Source of the DNA: Nitrosospira sp.
GTDB taxonomy: Bacteria > Pseudomonadota > Gammaproteobacteria > Burkholderiales > Nitrosomonadaceae
Direction of reading: 5' to 3'
Assembly (NCBI GenBank): GCA_013821425.1
Contig: JACDGV010000002.1
Coordinates: forward strand, 1-64,000
Length of the DNA stretch: 64,000 nt
The translations under genes were made by a program, and so were the position numbers. Positions 18,726 to 27,727 of this stretch are shown here, one piece after another (position 1 is the stretch's first letter; each line of letters starts with the position of its first letter). The notes under the pieces were generated by a model, which did not search any database, was not told where the DNA came from, and was given only the letters and a program-made list of their open reading frames with translations.

Positions 18726-20377
18726 ACAGCTGGCTGGAGCATCTTCCGATATTGCCCGTCGTTATACCGCTTCTGGCAGGCGCGGGAATGTTGCTGTTCG
18801 CCGAACCCCGGCGCACCGCACGTACGTTTATCGCCCTCGGCGCCGCCCTGGCGAACCTTGCGGTGGCGGTTGCGCTGATTGTCGTGGCTGATGGCGGCAT
18901 ACCGGATATCTGGCCGGAGGGGGTCGCGGTTTACCTGCTGGGTGGCTGGCAGGCACCATTCGGCATTGTGCTGGTAGTGGATCGGCTATCGGCGGTGATG
19001 CTGTTGCTAACGGCGGTGCTGGCACTGGCATCACTCGTGTATTCGCTGGCGCGCTGGAAGCGAATGGGGCCGCATTTTCAATCGCTGTTTCAGTTCCTCA
19101 TCATGGGAGTAAACGGTGCGTTTCTGACTGGCGACCTCTTCAATCTGTTCGTATTTGTGGAGGTGTTGCTGGCTGCATCCTACGGTCTGATGCTGCACGG
19201 TTTGGGCACTCAACGAGTCAAGGCGGGCCTGCACTATATCGCCATCAATCTGGCAGGGTCGCTGGTCTTTCTTATCGGGGTTTCGTTGATCTACGGTGCA
19301 AGCGGAACGCTTAATATGGCGCATTTGGCCGCACGCGTTCCGGCACTGCCCGAGGGCGACCGCATTTTATTCGAAGCCGGCGCGGCGATCCTGGGTGTGG
19401 CATTTCTGGTCAAGGCGGCCGCATGGCCATTAAACTTCTGGCTCCCGTCTGCTTATGGTGCTGCGGCGCCGCCGATGGGGGCAGTATTTTCAATTCTTTC
19501 CAAGGTAGGGATTTACGCGCTGCTGCGCCTGGGAGCATTATTGTCTGGCTCATCCGCTACGGGCGCGCCAGTCCCGTTCAACGATGGGTGGCTGTTCGGC
19601 ATCGGCATGGTCACACTTGCGCTGGGCACAGCCGGCATGTTGGCCGCGCGGCAGCCGCAAGGGTTGGCGGGTTACTGCGTCATCATATCCTCGGGTACGT
19701 TGCTGGCCGCGCTTGGGCTGGGCGGGGATGGGATGAAAGGCGCGGCAGTGTTTTATCTGGGCAGTTCTGTTTTGGCTACCGGTGCTTTTTTTATGCTCAG
19801 CGAAATGATTGAGCGAACCCAGAGATTCGGCGACAATATCCCGGATGAAATGAACGACTCGGCTGGTCTTGATGAGCTGCCTGATCCAAGCCGGCCAGAT
19901 GAAGTCGTAGGCATTGTTCTTCCGGCGGCGATGGCATTCCTGGGCCTGAGTTTCGTATCGTGCGCACTGCTGGTAACGGGCTTGCCGCCATTATCGGGCT
20001 TCGTCGGCAAGTTCATGATTCTCTCGGCAGCGCTGGCAGTCCCCGAGGTCGAGACTGTGCCGCTATCGGTCTGGGCGCTATGGGCGGCAATACTGGGGTC
20101 GGGCCTGGTCGGGGTCATCGCCCTATCCAGAATGGGCATGCGCTTGTTCTGGAGGTCTGACGAGATTGTTACTCCACAATTGCACCTCACTGAAGCAGCG
20201 CCAGTCGCGGGATTGCTGCTGCTGAGCATCGCGTTGACGGCTGGTGCCGGCCCGGTAACGGATTATCTGGCACTTGCGGAGAAATCATTGGCTCTACCGC
20301 AAACATATATCGACGCGGTGCTGGCAACTGATCTTTTGTCGCCCACTGCAGGCCGAGTCAAGGGAACTGAGCGATGA
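18722..20377 (+). CDS. mrpD: Mrp antiporter subunit D
   Basis: 551 residues, NuoN/NuoM-like proton-translocating subunit with about 14 membrane helices. GDLFNLFVFVEVLLAASYGLM and FLVKAAAWPLNFWLPSAYGAAAPPMGA carry the key Glu and Lys residues of the channel. A soluble insertion (TQRFGDNIPDEMNDSAGLDELPDPSRPDE) sits between late helices and is typical of MnhD. It overlaps both neighbours by 4 nt. Confidence 0.92.
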   Translation: MNSWLEHLPILPVVIPLLAGAGMLLFAEPRRTARTFIALGAALANLAVAVALIVVADGGIPDIWPEGVAVYLLGGWQAPFGIVLVVDRLSAVMLLLTAVLALASLVYSLARWKRMGPHFQSLFQFLIMGVNGAFLTGDLFNLFVFVEVLLAASYGLMLHGLGTQRVKAGLHYIAINLAGSLVFLIGVSLIYGASGTLNMAHLAARVPALPEGDRILFEAGAAILGVAFLVKAAAWPLNFWLPSAYGAAAPPMGAVFSILSKVGIYALLRLGALLSGSSATGAPVPFNDGWLFGIGMVTLALGTAGMLAARQPQGLAGYCVIISSGTLLAALGLGGDGMKGAAVFYLGSSVLATGAFFMLSEMIERTQRFGDNIPDEMNDSAGLDELPDPSRPDEVVGIVLPAAMAFLGLSFVSCALLVTGLPPLSGFVGKFMILSAALAVPEVETVPLSVWALWAAILGSGLVGVIALSRMGMRLFWRSDEIVTPQLHLTEAAPVAGLLLLSIALTAGAGPVTDYLALAEKSLALPQTYIDAVLATDLLSPTAGRVKGTER

Positions 20378-20862
20378 AGCGCTGGCCATCCCTGTCGCTG
20401 TTCACGGTTGCCTTATTCGCCATCTGGCTGCTGCTTAACGATTCGCTGGCGCCGGGCCAGGTCCTGCTGGGCCTGGTAATGACCATAACGGTCTCACTGG
20501 CCACTGCTGCAATGTTGCGGTCACGTGCACGCCCCCACCATCTGCTGGTAGCGATAAGGCTCTTTTTCGTCGTATTTATTGATAGCGTCCGCTCGAACAT
20601 TGCCGTTGCGCGCATTATTCTCGGGCCGGCGAAAGGGCATTTCAACTCCGGCTTTATGAAAATTCCGATTGATATGCGGGATTCGTACGGCCTCACGGTG
20701 CTGGCGTGCATACTCACGGCGATACCGGGCACCGTCTGGGCCGGTCTATCTGCCGATGGTGAGCTCTTGACGATCCATGTGCTGGATCTGCACGATGAGG
20801 AAGCATGGATCCAGACGATCAAATACCGCTACGAACGTCCTTTGATGGAGATTTTTGAATGA
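20374..20862 (+). CDS. mrpE: Mrp antiporter subunit E
   Basis: 162 residues. Two N-terminal membrane helices, then FFVVFIDSVRSNIAVARIILGPA and the conserved cytosolic domain LTVLACILTAIPGTVWAGLSADGELLTIHVLDL of MnhE. It is required for assembly of the full Mrp complex. 4-nt overlaps on both sides. Confidence 0.92.
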   Translation: MKRWPSLSLFTVALFAIWLLLNDSLAPGQVLLGLVMTITVSLATAAMLRSRARPHHLLVAIRLFFVVFIDSVRSNIAVARIILGPAKGHFNSGFMKIPIDMRDSYGLTVLACILTAIPGTVWAGLSADGELLTIHVLDLHDEEAWIQTIKYRYERPLMEIFE

Positions 20863-21140
20863 ACTCGCTGCTACCCTGGGCGGTATCCTTTGCGTTGATT
20901 GCTTTTTCATTGGCGATGATTTGCGCCGGCATACGGCTTTTACGTGGACCCTCTGCGGAAGACCGCGTGCTGGCACTTGATACGCTTTATGTCAATTCGA
21001 TGTTGACGGTGCTGACGCTGGGCATACTGTTCGGTTCCAGGCTGTATTTCGATATCGCGCTGCTAATAGCCCTGTTTGGCTTTGTCGGCTCAGCTGCGAT
21101 GGCGAAGTTTCTGCTGCGTGGAGAGGTGATTGAATCATGA
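20859..21140 (+). CDS. mrpF: Mrp antiporter subunit F
   Basis: 93 residues, three membrane helices. RLLRGPSAEDRVLALDTLYVNSM is the hallmark of the MnhF/PhaF family. Overlaps mrpE and mrpG by 4 nt. Confidence 0.92.
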   Translation: MNSLLPWAVSFALIAFSLAMICAGIRLLRGPSAEDRVLALDTLYVNSMLTVLTLGILFGSRLYFDIALLIALFGFVGSAAMAKFLLRGEVIES

Positions 21141-21496
21141 TCCCGGTGGATCTTCCCTTGTGGGCGGATGTCCTGGCTTCCTTGCTGCTTGTATCAGGGG
21201 GCCTGCTGACGCTGATTGGTTCGCTCGGCTTGTTTAGGCTGCCTGATCTGTTTGCACGAATACATGCACCTACCCTTGGCAACACGCTGGGTCTCGCCTG
21301 TGTGCTGCTGGCATCGATATTGATAGCATCCATGCAGGCTCATCGACTGGTTTTCCAGGAACTGCTGATCTGGCTATTAGTAGTGGTGACATCACCCCTT
21401 ACCGCTATGCTGATCATCCGCGCGGGCATCTATAGGGATCGTAAAAGTGCCCGGAGGAAAGGCATGGATCGGCCGGATGAGGCAGTGGATCATTAA
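21137..21496 (+). CDS. mrpG: Mrp antiporter subunit G
   Basis: 119 residues, three membrane helices. GSLGLFRLPDLFARIHAPTLGNTLG is the MnhG/PhaG signature. Last gene of the operon; a hairpin formed by a dispersed repeat at 21631-21660 lies 135 bp downstream. Confidence 0.92.
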   Translation: MIPVDLPLWADVLASLLLVSGGLLTLIGSLGLFRLPDLFARIHAPTLGNTLGLACVLLASILIASMQAHRLVFQELLIWLLVVVTSPLTAMLIIRAGIYRDRKSARRKGMDRPDEAVDH

Positions 21497-21630
21497 ACGA
21501 CCAGAACGGGAACGAGCGGCAACGTTCATGTACGGCCATGCCGGATTTCCAGGAGCAAGGTTCGTCCCTCCGCACGGGTGATGTTATCTGCCGCCGCAGC
21601 GTCTTATTCAGCGCACCCGGGTCACCGCCT

Positions 21631-21660
21631 TAGGGAAGCCCTTGTTCAGGGCTTCCTTAG
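21631..21660 (+). repeat. Dispersed motif copy 2, within an inverted repeat
   Basis: GGAAGCCC (21634-21641) and GGGCTTCC (21649-21656) form an 8-bp stem. The right side reads CTTGTTCAGGGCTTCCTTAG. It lies between the convergent mrp operon and the next gene and contains that gene's stop codon, so it may act as a two-way terminator. Confidence 0.55.
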
Positions 21661-21960
21661 CCAGTAAGTCGCGCCATTAAAATCCATTGGGCTAAACTGT
21701 TCACTTCCCTTATCCGGTTCTTCCCGCGCCCTTTTATATTCTTCCAAATAGCTGTCGCGAACCAGATCCGAGCCCTGGTGATACGTCGAGACCGAGGCAG
21801 CTGCTTCAACATTTCCGGCAAATTCTTTCAGTGCTTTCAATTCTTCCGAGTATTCATCGGAGCAGCGATAATTCAATTGCTGCTCCAGCCATTTGATGCG
21901 GGCTAATAATTCCTTTGAATTGATTACATTCTGTGTGTTTGACAGCGGTCTGGAACCCAT
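21646..21960 (-). CDS. Phage/plasmid-style small protein of unknown function
   Basis: 104 residues. YSEELKALKEFAGNVEAA, then a charged segment DLVRDSYLEEYKRAREE and the end MDFNGATYWLRKP resemble a family of small proteins common on phages and plasmids, in which a 'LIRDSYFEDYA' box and a C-terminal 'DFDGVTYW' box recur. Role unknown. The last codons lie in the dispersed repeat. Possibly a leftover of a mobile element. Confidence 0.6.
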   Translation of the reverse strand: MGSRPLSNTQNVINSKELLARIKWLEQQLNYRCSDEYSEELKALKEFAGNVEAAASVSTYHQGSDLVRDSYLEEYKRAREEPDKGSEQFSPMDFNGATYWLRKP

Positions 21961-22265
21961 AATCTTCTCCTGATTTCTTTATTGCCGGCTCTTGTGCAGC
22001 AGCTATTCGCGAAGCGTCTTGCTCCATTTACTGTAGTCCGCCGAGAACAGGTCATGCATGCTCAGATAACGCAATCAAACTTGACTACCTATTACTGCTG
22101 GTCTAGTAGTTATAAGAGCGTCCTCATATTGCAATGGATCGGTATTTCATGCGTGCGAAATCACACCGGCCTTAATGCTTTGACCTCGAATGAATTATTT
22201 CCGTTACGCCAAATTCGAACACTGCGCTCAGCGAGCGTACACGTCAATCTTATCGGAGATCAGAA
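21961..22265. other. Divergent intergenic region
   Basis: 305 bp between the small gene and the deacetylase gene, which are transcribed apart. A plus-strand frame from 21982 has no ribosome-binding site and no recognisable content. Nothing further seen. Confidence 0.45.
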
Positions 22266-22862
22266 ATGCTGGGTGATGGAAAGTCAGTAGTGTTGTCGTT
22301 CGACGATGGCCCGGCACCGGTCAGCGCTCTTGAGAGTATCGTTAACACGCTGAAGGAGAACGAGGTCAAGGCGGAGTTTTATGTTCTCGGCCAGGAGGTC
22401 AGCCGATTTCCTGAAGCGGCAAGGATGATTGTCACGCGCGGGCATGACATTCAAAACCATTCGTGGAGCCATCCGAACTTGGCGACAGCGCCGGAGAGGG
22501 GTGTGCGGCGAGAGCTGGAACGGAGCCAGCGGATAATCGAGGAGACGACAGGAATGTTGCCGACGAAAATCCGCCCGCCGTATGGCGCTGGAGGCTTTCG
22601 CGGCCATATCGATCCGGAACTGGCCCGTGTCGCCCGGGCGCTATCGCTGACCATTGTGACGTGGGATATCGATACAGAGGACTGGAAAGCCCCGCAGGGA
22701 CTGGGACCAGAAAAGATAGCTTATATCGAGGAGCAATTTGCGCAGCAGCAGCGCCGGGTTTCATTCAACGTCCTCATGCACGTGCAAGCCGGCACCGCAA
22801 GAGATCTTCCATCTTTTATCTCCCAGTTGAGGCAATGGAGATTTGACATCGTAGAACCGTAA
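22266..22862 (+). CDS. Polysaccharide deacetylase (NodB-type, carbohydrate esterase 4)
   Basis: 198 residues; GGAG sits 7 nt before the ATG. All NodB motifs are visible: SFDDGP (catalytic and metal Asp), HDIQNHSWSHP (metal His pair), RPPYG, WDIDTEDW and LMHVQ. It should remove N- or O-acetyl groups from a polysaccharide in a metal-dependent way. No signal peptide is seen, so it acts in the cytosol unless exported another way. The last motif has Val-Gln where a His-Asp type pattern is usual. It overlaps the next gene by 1 nt (TAATG). Confidence 0.88.
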   Translation: MLGDGKSVVLSFDDGPAPVSALESIVNTLKENEVKAEFYVLGQEVSRFPEAARMIVTRGHDIQNHSWSHPNLATAPERGVRRELERSQRIIEETTGMLPTKIRPPYGAGGFRGHIDPELARVARALSLTIVTWDIDTEDWKAPQGLGPEKIAYIEEQFAQQQRRVSFNVLMHVQAGTARDLPSFISQLRQWRFDIVEP

Positions 22863-23359
22863 TGGACGGCAAAGAGCGCAAGCCGCGCTGGCACGTGACC
22901 TCGCCAGCCTGGACCCCGGTATTTACGTTGTTATTAGCTCCCGCGGCGGGGTTTTCGCACGAATACAAATACCGTGAATATGATTGCAGGCCGGATATCA
23001 AATATGAGTGTACGGCAGTACAGTGCGAAAAGATAAGCAGCGGTTTCCAGCATGCAGAGTCATTTACTTATAACACGAGAAACGGCGAGATCTCGGCATG
23101 CCTGTGGACAAATTGCTACGCAGCCAGCGCAACCGTATTCAAAGACGAAGCTGCAGGCACCCTTACGGCCATTGGTGAACTGATGCCCCACGCTCATCCC
23201 GGAAACAAGCCGATCATTGTTTCCCTGACCATAAAAACCGCTGAGCCCGCCGATATTGCCGACAAAAAGGACGGAAATTTTACCGCGGTCTGGGGCTACC
23301 GGAACGACGGGTTGACCTTTGATATGGGTAAGTGCGTCATTCGAACCTCGCAAAGGTAG
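22862..23359 (+). CDS. Secreted or membrane-anchored unknown protein
   Basis: 165 residues. A hydrophobic segment near residues 17-32 (PVFTLLLAPAAGFSHEYK) looks like a signal peptide. The mature part has five or six Cys residues (DCRPDIKYECTAVQCEK, CLWTNCYA, GKCVI), suggesting disulphides in the periplasm, and is beta-rich. The translational coupling to the deacetylase hints at a shared process, for example envelope glycan handling. No family recognised. Confidence 0.65.
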   Translation: MDGKERKPRWHVTSPAWTPVFTLLLAPAAGFSHEYKYREYDCRPDIKYECTAVQCEKISSGFQHAESFTYNTRNGEISACLWTNCYAASATVFKDEAAGTLTAIGELMPHAHPGNKPIIVSLTIKTAEPADIADKKDGNFTAVWGYRNDGLTFDMGKCVIRTSQR

Positions 23360-23468
23360 GCGTGGGCGCAGCGCGCTGGCGCCTTTATACGATAACAGAT
23401 GAGGAAAGCATAGAGATGAGGAAAGCATAGCAGAGCCCGTTACAAACGCGAAAAAAGGAGAGATTCTC

Positions 23469-24203
23469 ATGCTTGCTAGCTTCGGAACCAATCGCACGAC
23501 CCAGCGCAGGATCCCGCGCAAGGCACAGCGCCAGGCCATCTCGTTGCGGAACGCGGTGGCTTGCTTCCTGCTTGTTCTTGCATCACCCGTATTTTCCGGC
23601 ACGGTGGTGTCCCTAACCGGTAGCGCCACCCACACCCAAATTTCCGGCTTTGCCGGAACGCCGTTTACTCTCGGCAAGCCAGAGGGCGTGCACGCCGTTT
23701 ATGGCATCTGGTCCGTAGAGCGCAATGACAAGCCGTGCTATATCGGATCATTGACTGAAGATGTTAATAATTCCACCGATGACTCGGGTACCATTAAGAA
23801 CTTATGCGGTGCCAATCCGACCAGCAATGAAATGAAGGTGCAATTTGGCGAGATAAAATTCGCCGAACGCACTTTCGTACGCGCGCTCCGCGTGTGCATG
23901 AATAACGATAACACGCGAGTCAAGGGCCTTTAGATTCGGGGCCGCAAGATTGACGACAAGGGTAACGTGTCTGACTTGCCAGCCCGGTACCCGGACTCAT
24001 CCGGCTCATCCGGCCTTTCCCCACTGGTCGATCTCAATGCGCCGAGTGATCAACGCCCTAACTGCGGTGGCTGGAAGAAATGGGTGGAATGTCCTCAAGG
24101 TCAGATCGCTACTGCGATTACCGCTCATTTTAGCGCCGGACCGACTCCGCGCAGCGTGACGGGAATCGCCCTGCAATGCCGCATGGTTAGCAAGGGCGGG
24201 TGA
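23469..24203 (+). pseudogene. Exported unknown protein interrupted by an in-frame amber codon
   Basis: The frame from 23469 has a signal peptide (VACFLLVLASPVFSGT) and runs to TAG at 23931. The same frame continues without any stop to 24203: after KGL-amber comes IRGRKIDDKGNVSDLPARYP. A single CAG to TAG change would explain it. The restored product has 244 residues and Cys pairs (CMNN, NCGG, VECPQG, LQCRM). The tail keeps protein-like composition, including ITAHFSAGPTPRSVTGIALQ. Either a nonsense mutation, a sequencing error or readthrough. A hairpin terminator follows at 24211. Confidence 0.7.
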
Positions 24204-24210
24204 ACAGATT

Positions 24211-24229
24211 AAGGATTCTCAATCCTTTT
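24211..24229 (+). terminator. Short intrinsic terminator
   Basis: AAGGATT-CTC-AATCCTT with a TT tail lies between two convergent genes, 8 bp after the exported protein's stop. The stem is short, so strength is uncertain. Confidence 0.55.
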
Positions 24230-24251
24230 CAAACTGATCAATAGAGCACGT

Positions 24252-25462
24252 TTACCGCTCGCCTGCCGCTTTCTTGCCGAGATAGGCAGCCTGGCCCAGT
24301 CCAAATATGGAAAGCAGCGTTGCATCCACATCGGGCATGGTGACCACGCGGCGAAATTCGATTTGTTCCATGAACTCGACTGCGGATATCGCGTAAATGA
24401 TAACCGCCAGGATTGTTATTGCCACCATCTGGAAGTCTCCCAGTCTGTGCGATCAGAATCGTCGGTTATGAGGTTTCGGACCCGGGGGGCTTCGGCCGGG
24501 GCTTTCAGCTCGGTTGTGCCTTCAGTGCCTGCTCTCTCCATCTTTCCCACCGTGATAGCCTTGGCCGCCGTAAACGTGAGTACGCTAATACCCGAAAGGA
24601 TGAGCAGATTTTGCGGAATATCCACTCCACCCACGTAGCTCCAACCCGCCGCTGCAATGCGGTGAGCTACGATGGCGAGGTAGGCGCTGATGACGAGACT
24701 GAACCAAAGGAGGGTCTGGAATTTGGAGCTGCTGTAGCGGTTGTCCGTGCCGAGAAATAGCTCTGCGGGGCGGCCTTTGGTGAAGATGTAGGCGAGAACG
24801 AAAAGGGTTACTGCTGCGCTGATCAGGGAGGCCCAGCGCGCGCCAAGGCCGATGTGCTTGTTCTGCCATTCCAGGGATTTCACGTGGTTAATGCCATCCA
24901 CCGAGTCAAGGCCTCCGTCCCTGATGTACGTTGCTTCTATTCCATCGCCCATGCGCATCGCGGAAACAAGCGCCTGGAACTGGACGTTCACCTGGAGCGG
25001 CACATTCACCTCGTTCTCCCGCTTGTCCGGCTGCCGGGTTCTGACAATGAGCCATGACAGATCGGCGGCAATTTCCTTGATGGTGCCGATAATGGTCGTA
25101 CCGGTAACCTTGATTTCCTTAACGAGGCTATTGCCCCCGGGCCCCGGCTCATAGCTTAACGAGACAAGATCGCCGCGTCTGGGCAGGATGGCTGACGGAT
25201 TCGAATCCGCCACGGTAAACTGCCGCACCTGTCCGCTCACCGACTTCACCTCCAGAGGGCGTGCCTGAATGACAATGCCCTCAAAGTTCGCGGAGGCGGC
25301 GGGGAAGGGTGTTCGCTCATCCGGTGGTTCCGCCCGGGGTTTCTCGCCAACCCTGGCATCAACGCCCGCTGACGGAGGTGCGTCCCGAGGGGGTTCCTGC
25401 CCGTGAACCGACGCCGCGAGCAGAAGGAACGTAAGGGTAAAAAAGAAATTGAGGTTATACAT
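24252..25462 (-). pseudogene. Exported four-helix membrane protein, frameshifted near its C-terminus
   Basis: The best start is the ATG at 25462 (MYNLNFFFTLTFLLLAASVHG, a signal peptide with AGGAA upstream). A beta-rich periplasmic domain of about 190 residues (IVIQARPLEVKSVSGQVRQF) follows, then membrane helices ASLISAAVTLFVLAYIF, TLLWFSLVISAYLAIVA and LLILSGISVLTFTAAKA. As read, the frame ends at 24416 (SRWWQ). Adding one G in the run at 24439-24441 restores DWGDFQMVAITILAVIIYA, a fourth helix, and the frame then runs to TAA at 24252. About 400 residues if intact. Unknown family; the helical part may form a pore or anchor. Confidence 0.7.
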
Positions 25463-25578
25463 ATCGGTCAGTTCCTGACAAGTTTGTTTAACGGCGCTGA
25501 CCCTAGTAAGAGCAAGATAAGCGCTACTGCCAAGTTGATCCCAGGCCGGCCGGGCCGATTGAATCGCGGTCAATGCTG

Positions 25579-25859
25579 CTATTGGAGTTTCATCTCATCC
25601 TTGATGGCTTTGACGTCAGGCTCTGCGTGGAATTTCGACTGCCTTTTTCCATGACGATGATGGAGCCACCGGTTTTGAAAGAGTCCTGCCACAAACGCGA
25701 CTGCACCAGACCCTCTTTCAGGAACATGATATTTGGCCTCTTCTTGTCGATTGGCCGGACGATTTCAGCGAAATCCCTTCGTAGAAAAGAAAACCCCTTG
25801 TCATCGCCACCAATGCGACGACCGCGGAAGTCTGGTTTATCGTCGTGTTGTTCCGCCAT
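25579..25859 (-). pseudogene. Small unknown protein, frameshifted
   Basis: From the ATG at 25859 (AGGA 9 nt upstream) the frame gives MAEQHDDKPDFRGRRIGGDD, then DFAEIVRPIDKKRPNIMFLKEG and SFKTGGSIIVMEK. The stretch after the five-T run at 25644-25648 is frameshifted: one extra base would continue as RQSKFHAEPDVKAIKDEMK and stop at 25579. That end is more protein-like than the frame actually read, which continues to 25590. About 94 residues if restored. It precedes the membrane protein gene on the same strand. Function unknown. Confidence 0.5.
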
Positions 25860-26225
25860 GTCACGAGTCCTTTTCCGCCGCGGTTGGTGGGGACACTCGG
25901 CCCGAACGTAGGACAAGAGAGATCAGGATTTCTTGTCTTTTTTATTTTTTAGACTATAAATGCAATAAGGGCAAACGAGATTTAACCTTTGCCCAAAATT
26001 CAGGAAAAAGATCGCATTGCGGAAGCCTGTGCCAAGGGATAGCCTACCAGGCTGGTCCGTTGCATCATCATCACGGCCTTGGGCGTTCGAATGGCTGAGT
26101 CGGCCCCCAAGCCAGGGTATCCGCTGATGCTCCCGGCAAGGACAAAGCGGCAAATGCGTGGCGGCGCCATAACCGCAAACATTAATCTCGTATAGTAAAA
26201 CGAGCGTAACCACCGGGATAACAAT
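25860..26225. other. Intergenic region without a recognised gene
   Basis: About 365 bp between divergent genes. It probably holds both promoters. The long minus-strand frame that crosses it runs through the VOC gene in antisense and is rejected. Confidence 0.5.
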
Positions 26226-26672
26226 ATGGACGAGAAAACGAAACCGCACATGGTCGGCGTCAACCACATCGCCCTTGAGGTAGGAGATATCGAAGAGGCG
26301 TTGTCCTTCTATGCCCGTATCTTTACATTCAAATTGCGGGGCCGCGGCAAAGGCGCTGCCTTCATCGACATGGGGGATCAATTCATCGCACTGATGGAAG
26401 GGCGATCCCAGGGTCCGGATGACCACAGGCATTTCGGCCTGGTCGTGGATGACCGTTCGCGCGTGCGAGAGCTCGCCAAAGCAGCGGGAGCCACAGTGCT
26501 GGAAGGCTCCAGTCTCGACTTCCTTGATCCGTGGGGCAACCGCATACAGGTGGTGGAATATCGCGATATTCAGTTTACGAAGACGCGCGCCGTGCTGAAA
26601 TCGATGGGATTGGCGCTGGACAAGAGTGAGGAGGCAAAAGCGGAGCTGCGTCAAAAGGGGGTCGAGCCATAG
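26226..26672 (+). CDS. VOC-family protein (glyoxalase/bleomycin-resistance fold)
   Basis: 148 residues. VGVNHIALEVGDIEEALSFYARIF is the classic first beta-alpha-beta unit with the metal His, and HRHFGLVVDD and GNRIQVVEYRD give the second unit with His and Glu. One VOC domain of about 120 residues plus a helical tail (SEEAKAELRQKGVEP). Metal-dependent lyase, isomerase or dioxygenase chemistry is possible; the substrate cannot be told. Confidence 0.82.
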   Translation: MDEKTKPHMVGVNHIALEVGDIEEALSFYARIFTFKLRGRGKGAAFIDMGDQFIALMEGRSQGPDDHRHFGLVVDDRSRVRELAKAAGATVLEGSSLDFLDPWGNRIQVVEYRDIQFTKTRAVLKSMGLALDKSEEAKAELRQKGVEP

Positions 26673-26984
26673 GCCGTGGATCGAGGCGTGAGCGGCAAGA
26701 GCAAAATCACGATGTACGCCGGCCTGGCGAGATCCAAAGTGGCCAGTCGGAAGGAGAGAGAAGGAGAGGATCCTGTCCCGACAGTTCTGCGGCAATGACG
26801 CGGTGGGGTCAGGAATATCCAATTTGAAGTGGTAATTCGCCCGCATCCGCGTGCGGCTTGTTCAGGACTTTCCTAAGTGCAATCACAAGCACCCCGCGGC
26901 TTGTGTAGGAAGGGCGCAGATGCGGGAACTGAAATTGCTGAACTACGTTGTCAAAAATCAACCATCGGCTAAAGGAGAGAAAAA
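26673..26984. other. Intergenic region with one repeat copy
   Basis: 312 bp. It holds dispersed motif copy 3 and, at its right end, the strong AAGGAGAG ribosome-binding site of the next gene. No ORF of quality seen. Confidence 0.5.
26857..26876 (+). repeat. Dispersed motif copy 3 (diverged)
   Basis: CTTGTTCAGGACTTTCCTAA matches the motif at most positions. It lies about 110 bp before the I78-type gene. Confidence 0.45.
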
Positions 26985-27464
26985 ATGACAAATATATGGG
27001 TATGCAAACCTGACGGCACCATCCAGTGCGATGAAGATTCGAAGGAAATTACACTGGAAAAAATGCGCGATGAACTTGCCTCTATCATTGGCGAAGACAA
27101 CATCGTCAGCATGAAAAAGACTTCAAGACCAATGATTCAACTGTGCGGCATGCCTACTGGCAGTATGAATGCCTACGAAATCACCGAGAGAGGAGCATTC
27201 ATCCTGGAGAGAGGGATCGTAGGACGCCAGGGTTTTAATCCGTGTTCGCCCGAAAAGTACGCGCAATCACTCTCTTCCGAGGTCAACATTGGTCAGGTTA
27301 TCGGCTCATTAACCAGCTGTAACCCGACCACGGTGAAAGAACTGACAGGCCATCCCTTGAGGGTATATAAAACAGGGGATTTTCTAACAAGGGACTGGCG
27401 GCCGGATCGGGTCAATATTGAGGTGAATAATGAAGGTATTATCGTTGATATCTGGTTCGGGTAA
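26985..27464 (+). CDS. Protein with C-terminal I78-type peptidase-inhibitor domain
   Basis: 159 residues; GGAGAG 6-7 nt before the ATG. The C-terminal part (about 105-159), with VKELTGHPLRVYKTGDFLTR then DWRPDRVNIEVNNEGIIVDI, matches the I78 inhibitor fold: the Arg-Val turn, the DxRPxRxN box and the closing Gly. The N-terminal part (1-100) begins WVCKPDGTIQCDEDSKEITL and resembles no domain I know. No signal peptide, so the target protease is probably cytosolic unless exported otherwise. The subtilase gene at 12602-14951 is a possible but unproven partner. Confidence 0.7.
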   Translation: MTNIWVCKPDGTIQCDEDSKEITLEKMRDELASIIGEDNIVSMKKTSRPMIQLCGMPTGSMNAYEITERGAFILERGIVGRQGFNPCSPEKYAQSLSSEVNIGQVIGSLTSCNPTTVKELTGHPLRVYKTGDFLTRDWRPDRVNIEVNNEGIIVDIWFG

Positions 27465-27679
27465 TTCAAGCATTGCCAATATCGCGGCTCATCATTGAGC
27501 AACCTGCCTCTCATGCAGCGGGTGCAGCATTCGGACAACAGCGCGATCTGATATCCCCGGGCATCCTGGGCAGCAAGACCGAAACCGAGGCTGATCCGGA
27601 TGCCGGATGCGCTGGTTGATTTCAAACACAACAAGGTCTTTCACAATGCCATTTCTATCATCCTGGCTCTGTCAAAGTA

Positions 27680-27721
27680 GTACTTAAGTACAATAGGCAA
27701 CACCCCCGGAATGGGTAAGAT
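27680..27721 (+). promoter_or_regulatory. Palindromic operator and -10 box of small RNA unit 1
   Basis: GTACTTAAGTAC (27680-27691) is a perfect palindrome, flanked by CAATAG. TAAGAT (27716-27721) is a plausible -10. The palindrome centre would lie near -42, the class II activator position. The same layout occurs at 62556-62597. Confidence 0.5.
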
Positions 27722-27727
27722 GTCATC

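Noticed and set aside
25923-26846. 307-codon minus-strand frame
   Set aside because: Covers the VOC gene in antisense; the VOC gene has a complete domain and the right length.
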